Shown here piece by piece: positions 27,935-37,187 of a stretch of DNA of 64,000 bases. The translations under genes were made by a program, and so were the position numbers. Positions within the stretch are counted from its first letter, which is position 1, and each line of letters begins with the position of its first letter. The notes under the pieces were generated by a model that was given only the letters and a program-made list of their open reading frames with translations, ran no database searches and had not been told where the DNA came from. Source of the stretch: Candidatus Haliotispira prima (GTDB lineage: Bacteria; Spirochaetota; Spirochaetia; SP-2023); contig CP123443.1 of NCBI GenBank assembly GCA_029867005.1, positions 3,187,736 to 3,251,735 of the forward strand, in the 5' to 3' direction.

Positions 27935-28945
27935 TTAGAACGGACTGTCGCCACCACCGCCGAAGGGGTTGCCACCGCCGCCGCCGAAGGGGTCGCTACT
28001 GCCACTGCTCGAAGAGCCGGAATCCAAACCGGGAGCCCCGGAACTTGGCGACGAACTGATTCCGCTCGGAGACGGGCCGCCGCCGGTAGAATAACGACTA
28101 CCCGCATCTTTCTTGCGTTTCATCTCTTTCAGGGCGATCTCGCACTTGTTCAACAGATCGAGATTGGAACCGGCCAGCAATTCCGGCCTGCGCTTTAGGA
28201 TGTCAACCGTGCGATTCAAGTCTGCAATGCCCGCATCGAGTTCACCGATATCACGGTGGAGCAGGGCACGGTTAAACAGGGTAACCACATCTTCCGCATC
28301 GAATTCCAAGGCCTTCTCGTAATCGGCCAGAGCCGCCTGATGGTTGCCCGTATGGTAGTAAACGATGCCTCGACCACTGTAAGCACTACTGTAACGCGGA
28401 TCCAAGACCAAGGCTGTAGAGAAATCAAGCAGCGCGGCCTGAGTATTTCCCTTAGCGTAGTAAGACAAACCCCGATTGGAGTAGATCACCGCGTTTTCCG
28501 GATCCAAGTTCAAAGCCCGATTATAGTCAGCGATGGCCTTATCGTATTCTTGGTTGGCAGCAAAAGCGGTACCGCGGGACGAAAAGACCAAGGCTTGGGC
28601 CCGGCCGGAAGAAAGTTCCAGCGCGTACGAATAATTGCGAATCGCCTGATCAAAATTGCCACTGTTTTGCTGAGCCACGCCTAGATTGTAATAGGCTTGG
28701 TCATTGCGATTATCAAACTTCAAAGAAAGATTGAATAATGCAATGGCATTCGTATATCGGCCCTTATTGATGGCCTCAATACCCTTCTCAAAATATTCCT
28801 GGCCCTTGCGCTGGCCTTCCGAATTCGTGCCCGTGTTTTGGGCCCGGATACTCGTACCGAATGAGCCGAGCAACACAATCAATATGGTGCCCACTATCAA
28901 AGATAGTACATTCTTTTTATGGAACTTGATTTCTGTCTGCTTCAT
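27935..28945 (-). CDS. Exported TPR protein
   Basis: About 336 aa. Signal peptide (NVLSLIVGTILIVLLGSFG, cleavage near SIRAQ), then six or so well-formed TPR units, e.g. AYYNLGVAQQNSGNFDQAIR, AVIYSNRGLSYYAKGNTQAA and AYSGRGIVYYHTGNHQAALA. The C-terminal ~45 residues are Gly/Ser/Pro-rich with GGGGNPFGGGG-type repeats. Probable periplasmic scaffold. Start chosen at 28945 because GAGGGG precedes that ATG; the frame extends 17 codons further upstream. Confidence 0.85.
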   Translation of the reverse strand: MKQTEIKFHKKNVLSLIVGTILIVLLGSFGTSIRAQNTGTNSEGQRKGQEYFEKGIEAINKGRYTNAIALFNLSLKFDNRNDQAYYNLGVAQQNSGNFDQAIRNYSYALELSSGRAQALVFSSRGTAFAANQEYDKAIADYNRALNLDPENAVIYSNRGLSYYAKGNTQAALLDFSTALVLDPRYSSAYSGRGIVYYHTGNHQAALADYEKALEFDAEDVVTLFNRALLHRDIGELDAGIADLNRTVDILKRRPELLAGSNLDLLNKCEIALKEMKRKKDAGSRYSTGGGPSPSGISSSPSSGAPGLDSGSSSSGSSDPFGGGGGNPFGGGGDSPF

Positions 28946-29216
28946 ATTTGTTCCCCTCAAACATATTCCCTCCACCTCAGCGAGGTTAGGGAGCATCTTA
29001 GCTTAACACGGTATCACATGCAAGTTGTTTTATTTTTTTTTCTCGAGTTCGCAAAAAATTGTACCCTTTTTTTGCAGATTCAATTTCACCTGCATTCTGT
29101 AGAAAATAAAAATCTTTATAAAGACTATATATCAGCAAAAACACTTTGATAAAACAGGAATTTAGGAAAGAAGATTTCCGCGCCCGTCCGGTGGGTCCGT
29201 CTTAAAAAATTTCTTT

Positions 29217-29996
29217 TTAGGCATAGCCGAAGACAATTCGAAAATGTCGGCAGAGTTGGTCTGCGACCGTGGCCAGGTCCGGCAACACTCCGACGTTATT
29301 GGTCTGAGCTGCTTTTTGCGGGCATGCACCGCGTTTCAATTCCTGTTTCAGGCTGGTCACGCCCCGCCCGGCTATGCCGCAGGGCACAATTTGTTGGAAG
29401 AAACTCAAGTCGGTGATGATATTCAGGGCAAAGCCATGCATGGAAACTCCCTGCCTGACGGAAATGCCTAAGGCCGCAATTTTGGCAGCGGCAGGGGCCC
29501 CGTGGTTGTGGCTGTGTCCTTCCCGGCTTTCGAGCCAGACACCTCTGTGTTCCGGGTCGCGCCGGGGATTGAGGCCGTAATCCAGACGAAGTAAAAGAAT
29601 AATAGTCTCTTCAAGACGGAAGATCAGCTCTTTGATTCCAATTCCCCGGCCGTTGTCCAGTTGACTGAGTTTGGCGTGGAAATAGCCGACCAGTTGGCCC
29701 GGACCGTGGTAGGTCATTTCGCCGCCCCGGTCGCAACGAACCACCGGGGCGGAAAGCTGCCTTTCCGGCAGGCGCATGTTGTGCCGGCTGTCGCGGCGGC
29801 CCATGGTGAATACAGGGTCGTGTTCAAGTAGCAGGAGGGTGTCACAGATGTCTCCGGCCACGCGCTGTTGCCAGATTTCCTGCTGGAGGCGCAGACCTTC
29901 TTCGTAGGAAACCCTGCCCGGATATTTGACAGCCAAACGATTCCGGCCGGTTTCCCGGCCGTCTTTTGCTTGCACGGCCTGAATTTCAGTGTCCAT
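29217..29996 (-). CDS. lipB: Octanoyltransferase LipB
   Basis: Transfers octanoyl from ACP to lipoyl domains. Motifs: RCDRGGEMTYHGPGQLVGY, KIAALGISVRQGVSMHGFAL, and the catalytic Cys in QIVPCGIAGRGVTSL with the partner Lys in AAKIAALG. 259 aa; an insertion with HSHNHGAPA precedes the lysine motif. It starts 17 nt after the asnB stop on the same strand, so probably co-transcribed. Confidence 0.95.
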   Translation of the reverse strand: MDTEIQAVQAKDGRETGRNRLAVKYPGRVSYEEGLRLQQEIWQQRVAGDICDTLLLLEHDPVFTMGRRDSRHNMRLPERQLSAPVVRCDRGGEMTYHGPGQLVGYFHAKLSQLDNGRGIGIKELIFRLEETIILLLRLDYGLNPRRDPEHRGVWLESREGHSHNHGAPAAAKIAALGISVRQGVSMHGFALNIITDLSFFQQIVPCGIAGRGVTSLKQELKRGACPQKAAQTNNVGVLPDLATVADQLCRHFRIVFGYA

Positions 29997-30013
29997 ATTT
30001 CAGAACCCGCATC

Positions 30014-31825
30014 TCAGGATTCGTAGGCATCGCGATGCACATCCAGCACCGCCCGACCCGAAGGGTCGCCCGGGAGTTCGGCATTTGCCGGGAGTTTGCC
30101 GGCCCGTACCAACCATTCAAAACCGGTCTCGGTGGAACAGGCCACCGACTTGACTTGAGGTACGGTCAGGGCAGCAGAAGCGTTGGGAAATTGTTTTTCA
30201 AAAATGCTGCGGTAGAGATAGGCTTCCTTGGATCCGGGCGGATTGATGGCAAAGCGCAGGCCGGCTCGCTTCATGTTGGCATCGCTAATTTCATGCTCGG
30301 CCAACTCTTTGAGACTGTCAATCCAGCGGTAGCCTACGCCGTCAGAAAATTGCTCTTTCTGACGCCAGAGGATTTCATCGTCGAGATAGCCCTCAAAGGC
30401 TTTCCTCAGCAGCCATTTTTCCATGCCGCGTTGGCGGCCGCCGGCCCCGGCCCCGCCCCCACGCACCATTTTGTTGGCCGGGTTGAAGCGCATGGCAACA
30501 TCGAGAAAGCGGCGGTCTAAAAAGGGCACGCGCGGTTCTACACCCCAGGCCATCATGGCCTTGTTGGCCCGCAGGCAATCGTAGTGGTGCAGGCGTTGTA
30601 GTTTGCGTACGGTTTCTTCGTGTAATTCGCGGGGGTTGGGCGCGTGGTGGAAGTACAGATAACCGCCAAAAATCTCGTCCGAGCCCTCGCCGGAGAGTAC
30701 CATTTTAATCCCCATGGATTTGATTTTGCGGGCCAACAAATACATTGGGGTAGCGGCCCGTATCGTGGTCACATCATAGGTTTCCAGATGGTAGATCACT
30801 TGGCTCAGAGCGTGCAGGCCGTCTTCTGTGGTAAAATGGAAGTTGTGGTGGACCGTTCCCAGCCGAGTGGCGACTTTTTGAGCCGCTTCAAGGTCGGGAG
30901 ATCCTTCGAGACCAATGGCAAAGGAGTGCAGCCGAGGCCACCAAGCTTCGCTTTGGCCATCGTCTTCGACGCGGCGGCGCGCATAGCGCGCCGCAATAGC
31001 AGCTATGAGAGACGAGTCCAACCCACCGCTGAGCAGGACACCGTAAGGGACATCCGACATCAGGTGACTGTGGACAGAATCCTCCAGACTTTGGCGTAAA
31101 GTCGCCAGATCACGCTCTCCGATCTCTCGGTCGGCGGACTCGGCATCGAGCATGGCCGGTATGGTTCCTGTATTTTTTTCTTTTTTCTCATTGGCCTCAC
31201 CGGCCTCACTTGAGCTGTTTAATTTGGCAAACTCAAACCAGTGCGGCCGGTAATAAGGTTCCGGGCCTTCGCTGCGGCTGTCCAGATAGTGCCCCGGAGG
31301 AAAATTATTGACCGCAGTACAGGAATCGGCGATGCATTTCATTTCCGAAGATACATAGAAGAGACCTTTTTCATCGTAGCCGGTATATAAAGGTATAATG
31401 CCCATGTGGTCCCGGGCTATCAGGTATTCTTTTGTTTTTGTGTTGTACAGAATAAAGGCAAACATGCCGCGCAGGTCATTGAGAAACTCTGTGCCCTTGT
31501 CCATGAACAGAGGCAGGATCACCTCGCAGTCCGAATCGGATTGATACTGATAGTTGCTGTAACGCTTGGACAATTCCTTGTAATTGTAGATCTCGCCGTT
31601 GACCACCAGAACCAGCTCGCCGTTTGCGGAGAACAGAGGCTGTTCGCCGGACTCCATACCAATGATGGCCAGCCGTTCGTGGGCAAATACAGCCTCCGGG
31701 CCCATGTAGTAGCCACTCCAGTCCGGGCCGCGATGGCGTTGACGCATGGAAAGCTCTGTCAGCTGTTCCCGTTGCTCTTGGCTCCGGCCGTTTTCCAGCT
31801 CCATGATCCCTAAAATACCACACAT
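30014..31825 (-). CDS. asnB: Asparagine synthetase B (glutamine-hydrolysing)
   Basis: Converts Asp to Asn using Gln and ATP. Start fixed at 31825 because Cys must be residue 2: MCGILGIMEL, the Ntn nucleophile of the glutaminase domain. RQRHRGPDWSG and VVNGEIYNYKEL continue that domain. The synthetase domain has the ATP-pyrophosphatase loop GVLLSGGLDSSLIAA. A hydrophilic insertion (about 218-248, Glu/Lys/Ser-rich) sits between the domains. About 603 aa. GGGAG precedes the start. Confidence 0.95.
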   Translation of the reverse strand: MCGILGIMELENGRSQEQREQLTELSMRQRHRGPDWSGYYMGPEAVFAHERLAIIGMESGEQPLFSANGELVLVVNGEIYNYKELSKRYSNYQYQSDSDCEVILPLFMDKGTEFLNDLRGMFAFILYNTKTKEYLIARDHMGIIPLYTGYDEKGLFYVSSEMKCIADSCTAVNNFPPGHYLDSRSEGPEPYYRPHWFEFAKLNSSSEAGEANEKKEKNTGTIPAMLDAESADREIGERDLATLRQSLEDSVHSHLMSDVPYGVLLSGGLDSSLIAAIAARYARRRVEDDGQSEAWWPRLHSFAIGLEGSPDLEAAQKVATRLGTVHHNFHFTTEDGLHALSQVIYHLETYDVTTIRAATPMYLLARKIKSMGIKMVLSGEGSDEIFGGYLYFHHAPNPRELHEETVRKLQRLHHYDCLRANKAMMAWGVEPRVPFLDRRFLDVAMRFNPANKMVRGGGAGAGGRQRGMEKWLLRKAFEGYLDDEILWRQKEQFSDGVGYRWIDSLKELAEHEISDANMKRAGLRFAINPPGSKEAYLYRSIFEKQFPNASAALTVPQVKSVACSTETGFEWLVRAGKLPANAELPGDPSGRAVLDVHRDAYES

Positions 31826-32057
31826 AAATATGCACTCCCATAAAAAGGTGCTGCCTTGAATCTCCGGGCAATACAAACCTTGGCAAAAGGAGCCTCGGCA
31901 AAAAGAGCCTTGGCGGCCTCATTCTGCCGTTCGCCAGGCAGGATACTGAAAACCCGGAACCCGGAAAACGGTTTGCCAAATGGCCCTGTTTGAATCTTAT
32001 TTTTCCACTTGCGTTCCGCTTGTTGTCTGCTTGCTGTAAATATCCGGGGAAGGCGGA

Positions 32058-32786
32058 TTACTGCGGATAAAGTTCCTGCTTGCGCCCGAATATGTTCATG
32101 GGTTCTGTATTGCCGGATACGATGTCTTCCCAGTCAATGGCCAGGGCATCGACCTTCCATACATTATATTCCAACAAAAAGAACATCTTGACTTGGATAA
32201 AGGCCGTGTTGTCATTAATTTCCAGGCGGCAGCGCATCCGGGCGTAGTCGTTCTCTATCACCGGGTTGCTCGGGCGGACCCGGCTGAGGCGGAGATAGTC
32301 GGAGGGCGGAAGGCCGGGATTTTCTGCCGGCTCCCCCGCCGAATCTTCGATGTTTTGCGGAATCCCGTCACCGGCGGTATTATTCTCCGCTGTTGCGAGT
32401 TCGCCCGGCACTGTTTCCTCAAATTGTTTTTCCGGGGCCTTGAAAGACTCGCGGTACAGTACCGGGGTCTTGCGGAGGAAGGGTGCCACCTGTTCCCTAA
32501 TTTGAAGCCTGCCGTCCAAGCTGAGTAGGTCCTTGTCGAGTTTGCCTACGTTGATGTCATTCCAGAATTTTCGCATCAGCTTGAAAATTTCCTGGCCGGA
32601 TTGGGAATTTTTTTCCGGAACGTACATCAGCCCCAAGACGCTGTCTTGGGGGTAGATACTGTCACCGAACAGGTTGCCCAAGGACTCGTTTTCCAGGTAT
32701 TGGGCCCCCAGAGCGGGGAGCCCGGACAGAACAGTCAAAATGGCTGCGGTCAGGAATCTCAGAAGTTTTTGGTGTTTTCGATTCAT
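32058..32786 (-). CDS. Uncharacterised exported protein
   Basis: 242 aa. Signal peptide (LLRFLTAAILTVLSGLPALGA, cleavage before QYLEN), then a domain with helical N-terminal half, an acidic spacer (about 125-160) and a beta-rich C-terminal part (MRCRLEINDNTAFIQVKMFFLLEY region) ending EDIV...YPQ. Not recognised. Follows a small membrane protein gene on the same strand by 87 nt. Confidence 0.7.
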   Translation of the reverse strand: MNRKHQKLLRFLTAAILTVLSGLPALGAQYLENESLGNLFGDSIYPQDSVLGLMYVPEKNSQSGQEIFKLMRKFWNDINVGKLDKDLLSLDGRLQIREQVAPFLRKTPVLYRESFKAPEKQFEETVPGELATAENNTAGDGIPQNIEDSAGEPAENPGLPPSDYLRLSRVRPSNPVIENDYARMRCRLEINDNTAFIQVKMFFLLEYNVWKVDALAIDWEDIVSGNTEPMNIFGRKQELYPQ

Positions 32787-32873
32787 TGCGGTTTCAGGAA
32801 AGATTTGGCGGCGGAATCAGAGACATAATCAAAGAAAAAGACAGGGAATATCGGTGCTCTCTCCTCATTCTCC

Positions 32874-33257
32874 TTATTCTGTTTTCCGGTCATGTTTTCC
32901 GGTTCGGCGGGACTCGGTCTTTTTTCTCTGTTCCGGCTGCTCGGTTTCCTCATTTTTGGCGTTGGCAGCCACATTGTTTTCTTTCTTCATCCGGCGCAGT
33001 TCTGCCAGTTCCCGGTACAACTTGCGCTCGTTGTTAAACAACAGAACGAAGATCAGTACGAGAACAGCACCCGAGAGCAAAAACCAAGTCAGCAGACTGG
33101 AGAGTTTCAGTTTTTCCGGTTCCCACCAGCCACCGATCAGCGAGAATTTTTGGATGATTACATCGTCGTTTTGCCAGATGGCGGCACTGAGCACCAGAAT
33201 GGCTGAGGGGATTAACAAAATCCCGATCAGGCGCAGTACAGACTTTATCCGTTCCAC
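32874..33257 (-). CDS. Small two-helix membrane protein
   Basis: 127 aa. Membrane helices at about 8-27 and 53-74, then a charged coiled-coil (FNNERKLYRELAELRRMKKE) and a basic tail. Resembles LapA-type small envelope proteins in layout, but I cannot assign a family. GTG start with AGGAT upstream. Confidence 0.65.
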   Translation of the reverse strand: MERIKSVLRLIGILLIPSAILVLSAAIWQNDDVIIQKFSLIGGWWEPEKLKLSSLLTWFLLSGAVLVLIFVLLFNNERKLYRELAELRRMKKENNVAANAKNEETEQPEQRKKTESRRTGKHDRKTE

Positions 33258-33558
33258 AGGGCTATCCTTTTTTTCACAGAAATTTTTTTATCAGCCATGA
33301 TTTATGATGATCCGTGATGACCAACGATGATCAACCATCATTAGTTGGCGGCAAACATTGCCGGTTAAAGCGTTTCTGTTTTATCCATTTTGCAGGACCA
33401 TTATACAGGTTTCCGGCACTCTATCAAAGTGTTGCTCATGGGAGGTATTCGGAGGTATTCGGAGACATCCGGGAAATGGGCAGGCACTGTATTGAACAGA
33501 GGAAACTCCCGCCGGGCCGCAAGCCGGCCTGGCATAACCTCTATATCCCGACTATTTT
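33258..33558. other. Intergenic region
   Basis: 301 bases with a cluster of degenerate GATGATC-like direct repeats near 33300-33345. No gene supported. Confidence 0.4.
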
Positions 33559-34731
33559 TTATATTCTTGGTTTGGCGATAAATTCCAAGCTGCTTTCGTC
33601 CGGAAACCAACGTGTTTTGCGGAAGATCCAGTTGCAAACCAAAATACCGATCTGGCCGTAGCGGCTGCGCACCTGCTGGACGGAGCGGATCATGTACTGT
33701 CCAGATGATTTGTGGCGCAGCGGAAACAAAATCGGGTTGAAATCCAAGTGGGGTATTCCCCGTTTTTGCAGAACCAGGCCACGCTTATCGTAAACTTTGT
33801 CACGGATTAGGCTGTCTGCGAGGGGAGATAGGTCGATGTTGATTTTATAATTGAGATCCAACTCAATTTCGGCGACAAAGGCCGGGTAGATGTTGGCACT
33901 GAGCTCGCGCATGAACGGGGAATAATGCTTGTCTGTTCCGTTCTGATGCTCTTCATCGGAAAAATTACTCCACGGTTGTATGATGGTTTTTAGCCGGCCG
34001 TCCGCAAAGCTGTACAGGTAGTAGTGGAGCCGTGTGCCCCGGCCGATTTGCCTGAAACCAAAAAGGAGGTCTTCCTGGCCGTCACCGCTAAAGTCTCTGA
34101 CGGCCAGGAAAAAGTCTTTGACTGTATGGCGGCTGTTGCCGCGAAAAGACTTGAGCAGGGGAAAGCGGAGCCCTAAGTTTTGTTCCGTACTTTGCTCTCG
34201 GTTGCCGAGTTGGTCCGGAGATCCGAGGCCCTTGTCCGCCTGGATAAACAGCAGCAGGTTGTGAAACTCTTCTTGGGTTTGAAACTTGGGCTCTGTCACC
34301 ACTTGCCGTTCTCCAACGATGTAGAGACGTTCTTTGCCGGGACTGTCCGCGAGGAAATCCCGGTTGTATTGGTCAAACAGGACGTGCCGGATGTTTTGAT
34401 CTTCCGTGAGTTGCAGCCTGCGGCGCACGGCTTTGTCCGGAACTCTGGAGTTTTGAAACCGATATTCGGAGAAAGTGGAACCGTAGTAGTTGATGCCGTT
34501 TTGCTCCGGGAAACCGGCATCGGCGAGTTCTTCGGCATATGTGTCGTCGGCGTAGTAGCTGCTGCAAGAGGATAGGGCAGCGGAAATTAGTATCCCGCAT
34601 AGCAGCCTGCGTAGCAGCCGGTTAATGGGCGGCCGGCCAAGCCGTCGGTCAATGGGTTTAGACAAATGGGGGGGGCTTTTATGTTTTTTTTGCATTCCGA
34701 TTCTAAGAATCAAATGTGGTGAGATGGTCAT
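33559..34731 (-). CDS. Uncharacterised lipoprotein
   Basis: 390 aa. A long basic N-terminus precedes the hydrophobic LLCGILISAALSSCSSY with a lipobox-like LSSC (Cys about 56). The mature part contains VRDFSGDGQEDLLFGF, an FG-GAP/EF-hand-like DxDGxxD-type loop, and beta-rich sequence (LHYYLYSF, VAEIELDLNY). ATG 34731 follows AGGAAAAGG; ATG 34695 would give a shorter, more typical signal peptide. Not recognised further. Confidence 0.7.
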   Translation of the reverse strand: MTISPHLILRIGMQKKHKSPPHLSKPIDRRLGRPPINRLLRRLLCGILISAALSSCSSYYADDTYAEELADAGFPEQNGINYYGSTFSEYRFQNSRVPDKAVRRRLQLTEDQNIRHVLFDQYNRDFLADSPGKERLYIVGERQVVTEPKFQTQEEFHNLLLFIQADKGLGSPDQLGNREQSTEQNLGLRFPLLKSFRGNSRHTVKDFFLAVRDFSGDGQEDLLFGFRQIGRGTRLHYYLYSFADGRLKTIIQPWSNFSDEEHQNGTDKHYSPFMRELSANIYPAFVAEIELDLNYKINIDLSPLADSLIRDKVYDKRGLVLQKRGIPHLDFNPILFPLRHKSSGQYMIRSVQQVRSRYGQIGILVCNWIFRKTRWFPDESSLEFIAKPRI

Positions 34732-35148
34732 AGTCCTTTTCCTGATAGCGAAATCAGTGTAGATCCCCTCCCATCAGAGAATCGCTATCGCAGTTGTTGT
34801 GTTACATTCCGTGAATTCGTTTTTTTGTGAGCGGGGTCTGCCGTCCGAGTTGCTAATTAGGGCCCGGAGCCGAAAGAATTGTATCAGGTTAGCAAGAATG
34901 TTTGTATATGATGCGGGGACGGATCGAAGAATTTTTCATAATCTTCCGGCTTTACGATGCTTCACTATTTTTCGGTTTTGGCAGCCTTGCCGAGTGGGGA
35001 AATGCGGGAAAGGCAGAAAGATGGAAATACCGGGGGCAAGTTTCCCTGTAAACAAGGCCCAAGGAGAAAAAAGCCCAAGGCGAAAAAAAGCCCGAGTCAG
35101 ACAAGGCGTACGAGACAGACAAGGTGTAAATGGATAGGGGCAATCCGG
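34732..35148. other. Intergenic region between lipoprotein gene and trmH
   Basis: 417 bases. Short open frames here on both strands (Lys/Arg-rich) show no ribosome-binding site or recognisable domain. No terminator seen. Confidence 0.4.
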
Positions 35149-35805
35149 TCAGCCTGCCCCTTTCGGGGCATGGAGGACATCAGAGTGCAGCCATTCCAGC
35201 AGGATTTCATCCGCTTCCCGGTTTGAGAGGTGCCATGCATCTCCGAGTGCCCTTATTTTGGGCATGAGTTGGGAGAGTATAATAGCCACCGATACGGAGA
35301 TGTTAAAACTTTTTACAAAGCCCAGCATGGGGATACAGATGGTTTCATCCGCCTGGGTCAGGGCCTGTTCCGTCAATCCGTTTAGTTCGCTGCCAAATAT
35401 GAGGGCGATGGGGCCGCTGCTGACATCGAGCATGTCCGGGGTTGTGGCATCTTCGCGCAGGGCGGCAGCAACGATTTTGTAATTCTGTTGGCGCAGGGTG
35501 CTGTAGACTTGTTCTGTCGGTGTGTTGGCATATTTGTGTACGTCCAGCCACTTTGCACTGCCGAGCGATATTTCCGGGTTGGGCGTGAATACGTTGTTTT
35601 TTTGTATGACGTGTATGTCCTGTACTCCGTAGGCATCACAGGTGCGCAACACCGCACTTGCGTTGTGAGGCTGGTAGATATCTTCCAGTACAATACTTAG
35701 ATAGCGTGTTCTGTGGGCCAGCACTTGTCTCATCCGTTCCAGTCTCTTTGGAGTGAGGCCCTTTGCCAGCATTTCAATGTCGTAATGATTTTTTGATATG
35801 TCCAT
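35149..35805 (-). CDS. trmH: tRNA (guanosine-18-2'-O)-methyltransferase TrmH
   Basis: SPOUT methyltransferase, 218 aa. Motif 1 LEDIYQPHNASAVLRTCDAYG, motif 2 IALIFGSELNGLT and motif 3 IPMLGFVKSFNISVSVAI of the knot that binds S-adenosylmethionine. The C-terminal extension is typical of TrmH. Last core gene before the lipoprotein array. Confidence 0.93.
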   Translation of the reverse strand: MDISKNHYDIEMLAKGLTPKRLERMRQVLAHRTRYLSIVLEDIYQPHNASAVLRTCDAYGVQDIHVIQKNNVFTPNPEISLGSAKWLDVHKYANTPTEQVYSTLRQQNYKIVAAALREDATTPDMLDVSSGPIALIFGSELNGLTEQALTQADETICIPMLGFVKSFNISVSVAIILSQLMPKIRALGDAWHLSNREADEILLEWLHSDVLHAPKGAG

Positions 35806-35928
35806 AGTGTACCATGTTTACCAAGTGTGTCCAATTTGCTTAATTTGCCCAATTTGCCAAGCGTATCGTTTATTCCGGAATAGTCATACAGAGGAGCAGA
35901 GAAACCGGCGAAACAATTCCCATCTCTC

Positions 35929-35995
35929 TTGCCAAATATCCTGAACGAATATACAATAGGCTAAAATTAGGCTATTTCGGAGGCATTTCCCCATG
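35929..35995 (+). promoter_or_regulatory. Promoter and start region, copy A1
   Basis: TTGCCA (35929), 17-nt spacer, TACAAT (35952-35957); CGGAGG at 35978-35983; ATG at 35993, 9 nt after the Shine-Dalgarno. Confidence 0.85.
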
Positions 35996-36039
35996 AAACA
36001 TCAACAAATACTATTGACCGGCATGCCGACAAACAGTAG

Positions 36040-36087
36040 AATATCCAATATCCAATATCCAATATCCAATATCCAATATCCAATATC
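36040..36087 (+). repeat. (AATATCC)6 heptanucleotide tract, copy A1
   Basis: Six full units plus AATATC. From ATG 35993 the leader reads MKHQQILLTGMPTNSR, crosses the repeats and stops at 36139. ATG to lipobox Cys is 220 nt (remainder 1), so the lipoprotein is OFF; five units would make it ON. Confidence 0.9.
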
Positions 36088-36089
36088 AC

Positions 36090-36977
36090 ACTACTTTAGA
36101 AAACAAGCAGTTATTCCATTTCCTATCACACCGTTCTAATCCTCTTTATTTATTTCTATTTCGTCTTTTACCGCTCATTTCTTTGTCCGTTTTTGGCGTA
36201 ATTTTCTTTGGTTGCGCTCCCATCTCTGACAACCCCAAAGACCCGGAACCCACTCCCGATATTTCCATCAGTAAGGCCCTGTATGCCCCCCATTTTATCC
36301 ATTTTGAGATGACGGTGAATAAAACCATCACCACAAATTGGGAAGTGGGATTTTTAATCAGCACGGCTGTCACCCCTCCCGAAAATCCAACGAGCAAGCA
36401 AGGCTACATTAGCAGAACCTTTAGCGGCAGCACACCAAAAAGGCAATTGCTGTTGTTTATGCACGATGGCACTGCCTACACGGACACAGACATAGAAAAC
36501 ACTTTTGAAAATGCCGACTTCCTCCAGGCGGACACCAAGTACTATCTGCATATTTTTAACGGCAGTCTTACGACCGAACCTCTAACATTTACAACCATGA
36601 GCTACGAGACCCTGAACGCTGCCGGCAATCCCATTGCGGTCTTGGATGGCTTGGGAAATACGGATGCCGCAGCCATCACCAGAATCATAGAGCGCAAGGC
36701 GGATGAACCGACCATCTTCCCCCATGTCATCTTTGGCGGCGGTTATGCTACAAGTAAAATTCGGATAGGTAACACCGATGCCGCGCTCTGTGTGTATGTT
36801 ACACAAATATGTATTCCTAATTTTTCCAGTGTTAAAGGCTACGGACATTACCAAAGTGACGTTGATTACCATACCGTGTTGGTAACTCCGAATAACCATA
36901 CCGGCTCGGACACATGGACTTTGGTAGTAGGTGCAATCCTAATGTATAAACTGCAAATCAATACCATTGCGGAGTAG
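36090..36977 (+). CDS. Phase-variable lipoprotein A1 (OFF)
   Basis: Open frame after the repeat tract. Basic/hydrophobic signal segment RLLPLISLSVFGVIFFGC with lipobox FFGC (Cys codon at 36213), then a ~254-residue mature protein starting CAPISDNPKDPEP. The middle has DTKYYLHIF ... LTFTTMS, a fibronectin-III-like pattern. The C-terminal third carries a Cys pair (LCVYVTQIC) and ends YKLQINTIAE. No ATG/GTG start or Shine-Dalgarno precedes the signal peptide, so translation must come from ATG 35993. A TTG at 36183 lies inside the h-region and is not credible. Surface lipoprotein of unknown function. Confidence 0.75.
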   Translation, partial: TTLENKQLFHFLSHRSNPLYLFLFRLLPLISLSVFGVIFFGCAPISDNPKDPEPTPDISISKALYAPHFIHFEMTVNKTITTNWEVGFLISTAVTPPENPTSKQGYISRTFSGSTPKRQLLLFMHDGTAYTDTDIENTFENADFLQADTKYYLHIFNGSLTTEPLTFTTMSYETLNAAGNPIAVLDGLGNTDAAAITRIIERKADEPTIFPHVIFGGGYATSKIRIGNTDAALCVYVTQICIPNFSSVKGYGHYQSDVDYHTVLVTPNNHTGSDTWTLVVGAILMYKLQINTIAE

Positions 36978-37002
36978 GTTTATAGCTTCCCTCTTTCAAT
37001 GC

Positions 37003-37042
37003 CTCCCCCTCGGGGGTCGGAGGGGGCCCAGCCCGGCCCCCT
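37003..37042 (+). repeat. GC-rich palindromic spacer after A1
   Basis: Runs such as CCCCCTCGGGGG and GGGCCCAGCCCGGCCC can form GC hairpins directly before the next promoter; related spacers follow A2, A3 and A4. May act as a transcription barrier; no T-run. Confidence 0.5.
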
Positions 37043-37107
37043 TGCCAAATATCCTGAACGAATATACAATAGGCCAAAATCAGGCCATTTCGAGGAGTTT
37101 TCTTATG
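37042..37107 (+). promoter_or_regulatory. Promoter and start region, copy A2
   Basis: TTGCCA (37042), 17 nt, TACAAT (37065-37070); GAGGAG at 37092-37097; ATG 37105. Confidence 0.85.
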
Positions 37108-37151
37108 AAACAGAGACAAAAAATATTGACCGGCATGCCGACAAACAGTAG

Positions 37152-37185
37152 AATATCCAATATCCAATATCCAATATCCAATATC
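37152..37185 (+). repeat. (AATATCC)4 heptanucleotide tract, copy A2
   Basis: Four full units plus AATATC. Leader from ATG 37105 stops at TAG 37195-37197. ATG to lipobox Cys is 206 nt (remainder 2): OFF. Confidence 0.9.
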
Positions 37186-37187
37186 AC

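Noticed and set aside
36040..36087. AATATCC tracts as a CRISPR or 9-nt repeat array
   Set aside because: The unit is 7 nt with no spacers, and the tract always sits at one fixed place inside a gene's 5' region.
36183..36977. TTG or GTG codons inside the lipoprotein frames (e.g. 36183, 37269, 46969, 48289) as true starts
   Set aside because: They lie within the hydrophobic signal segment or after the lipobox Cys and lack Shine-Dalgarno sequences, whereas the ATG before each tract has promoter and Shine-Dalgarno.
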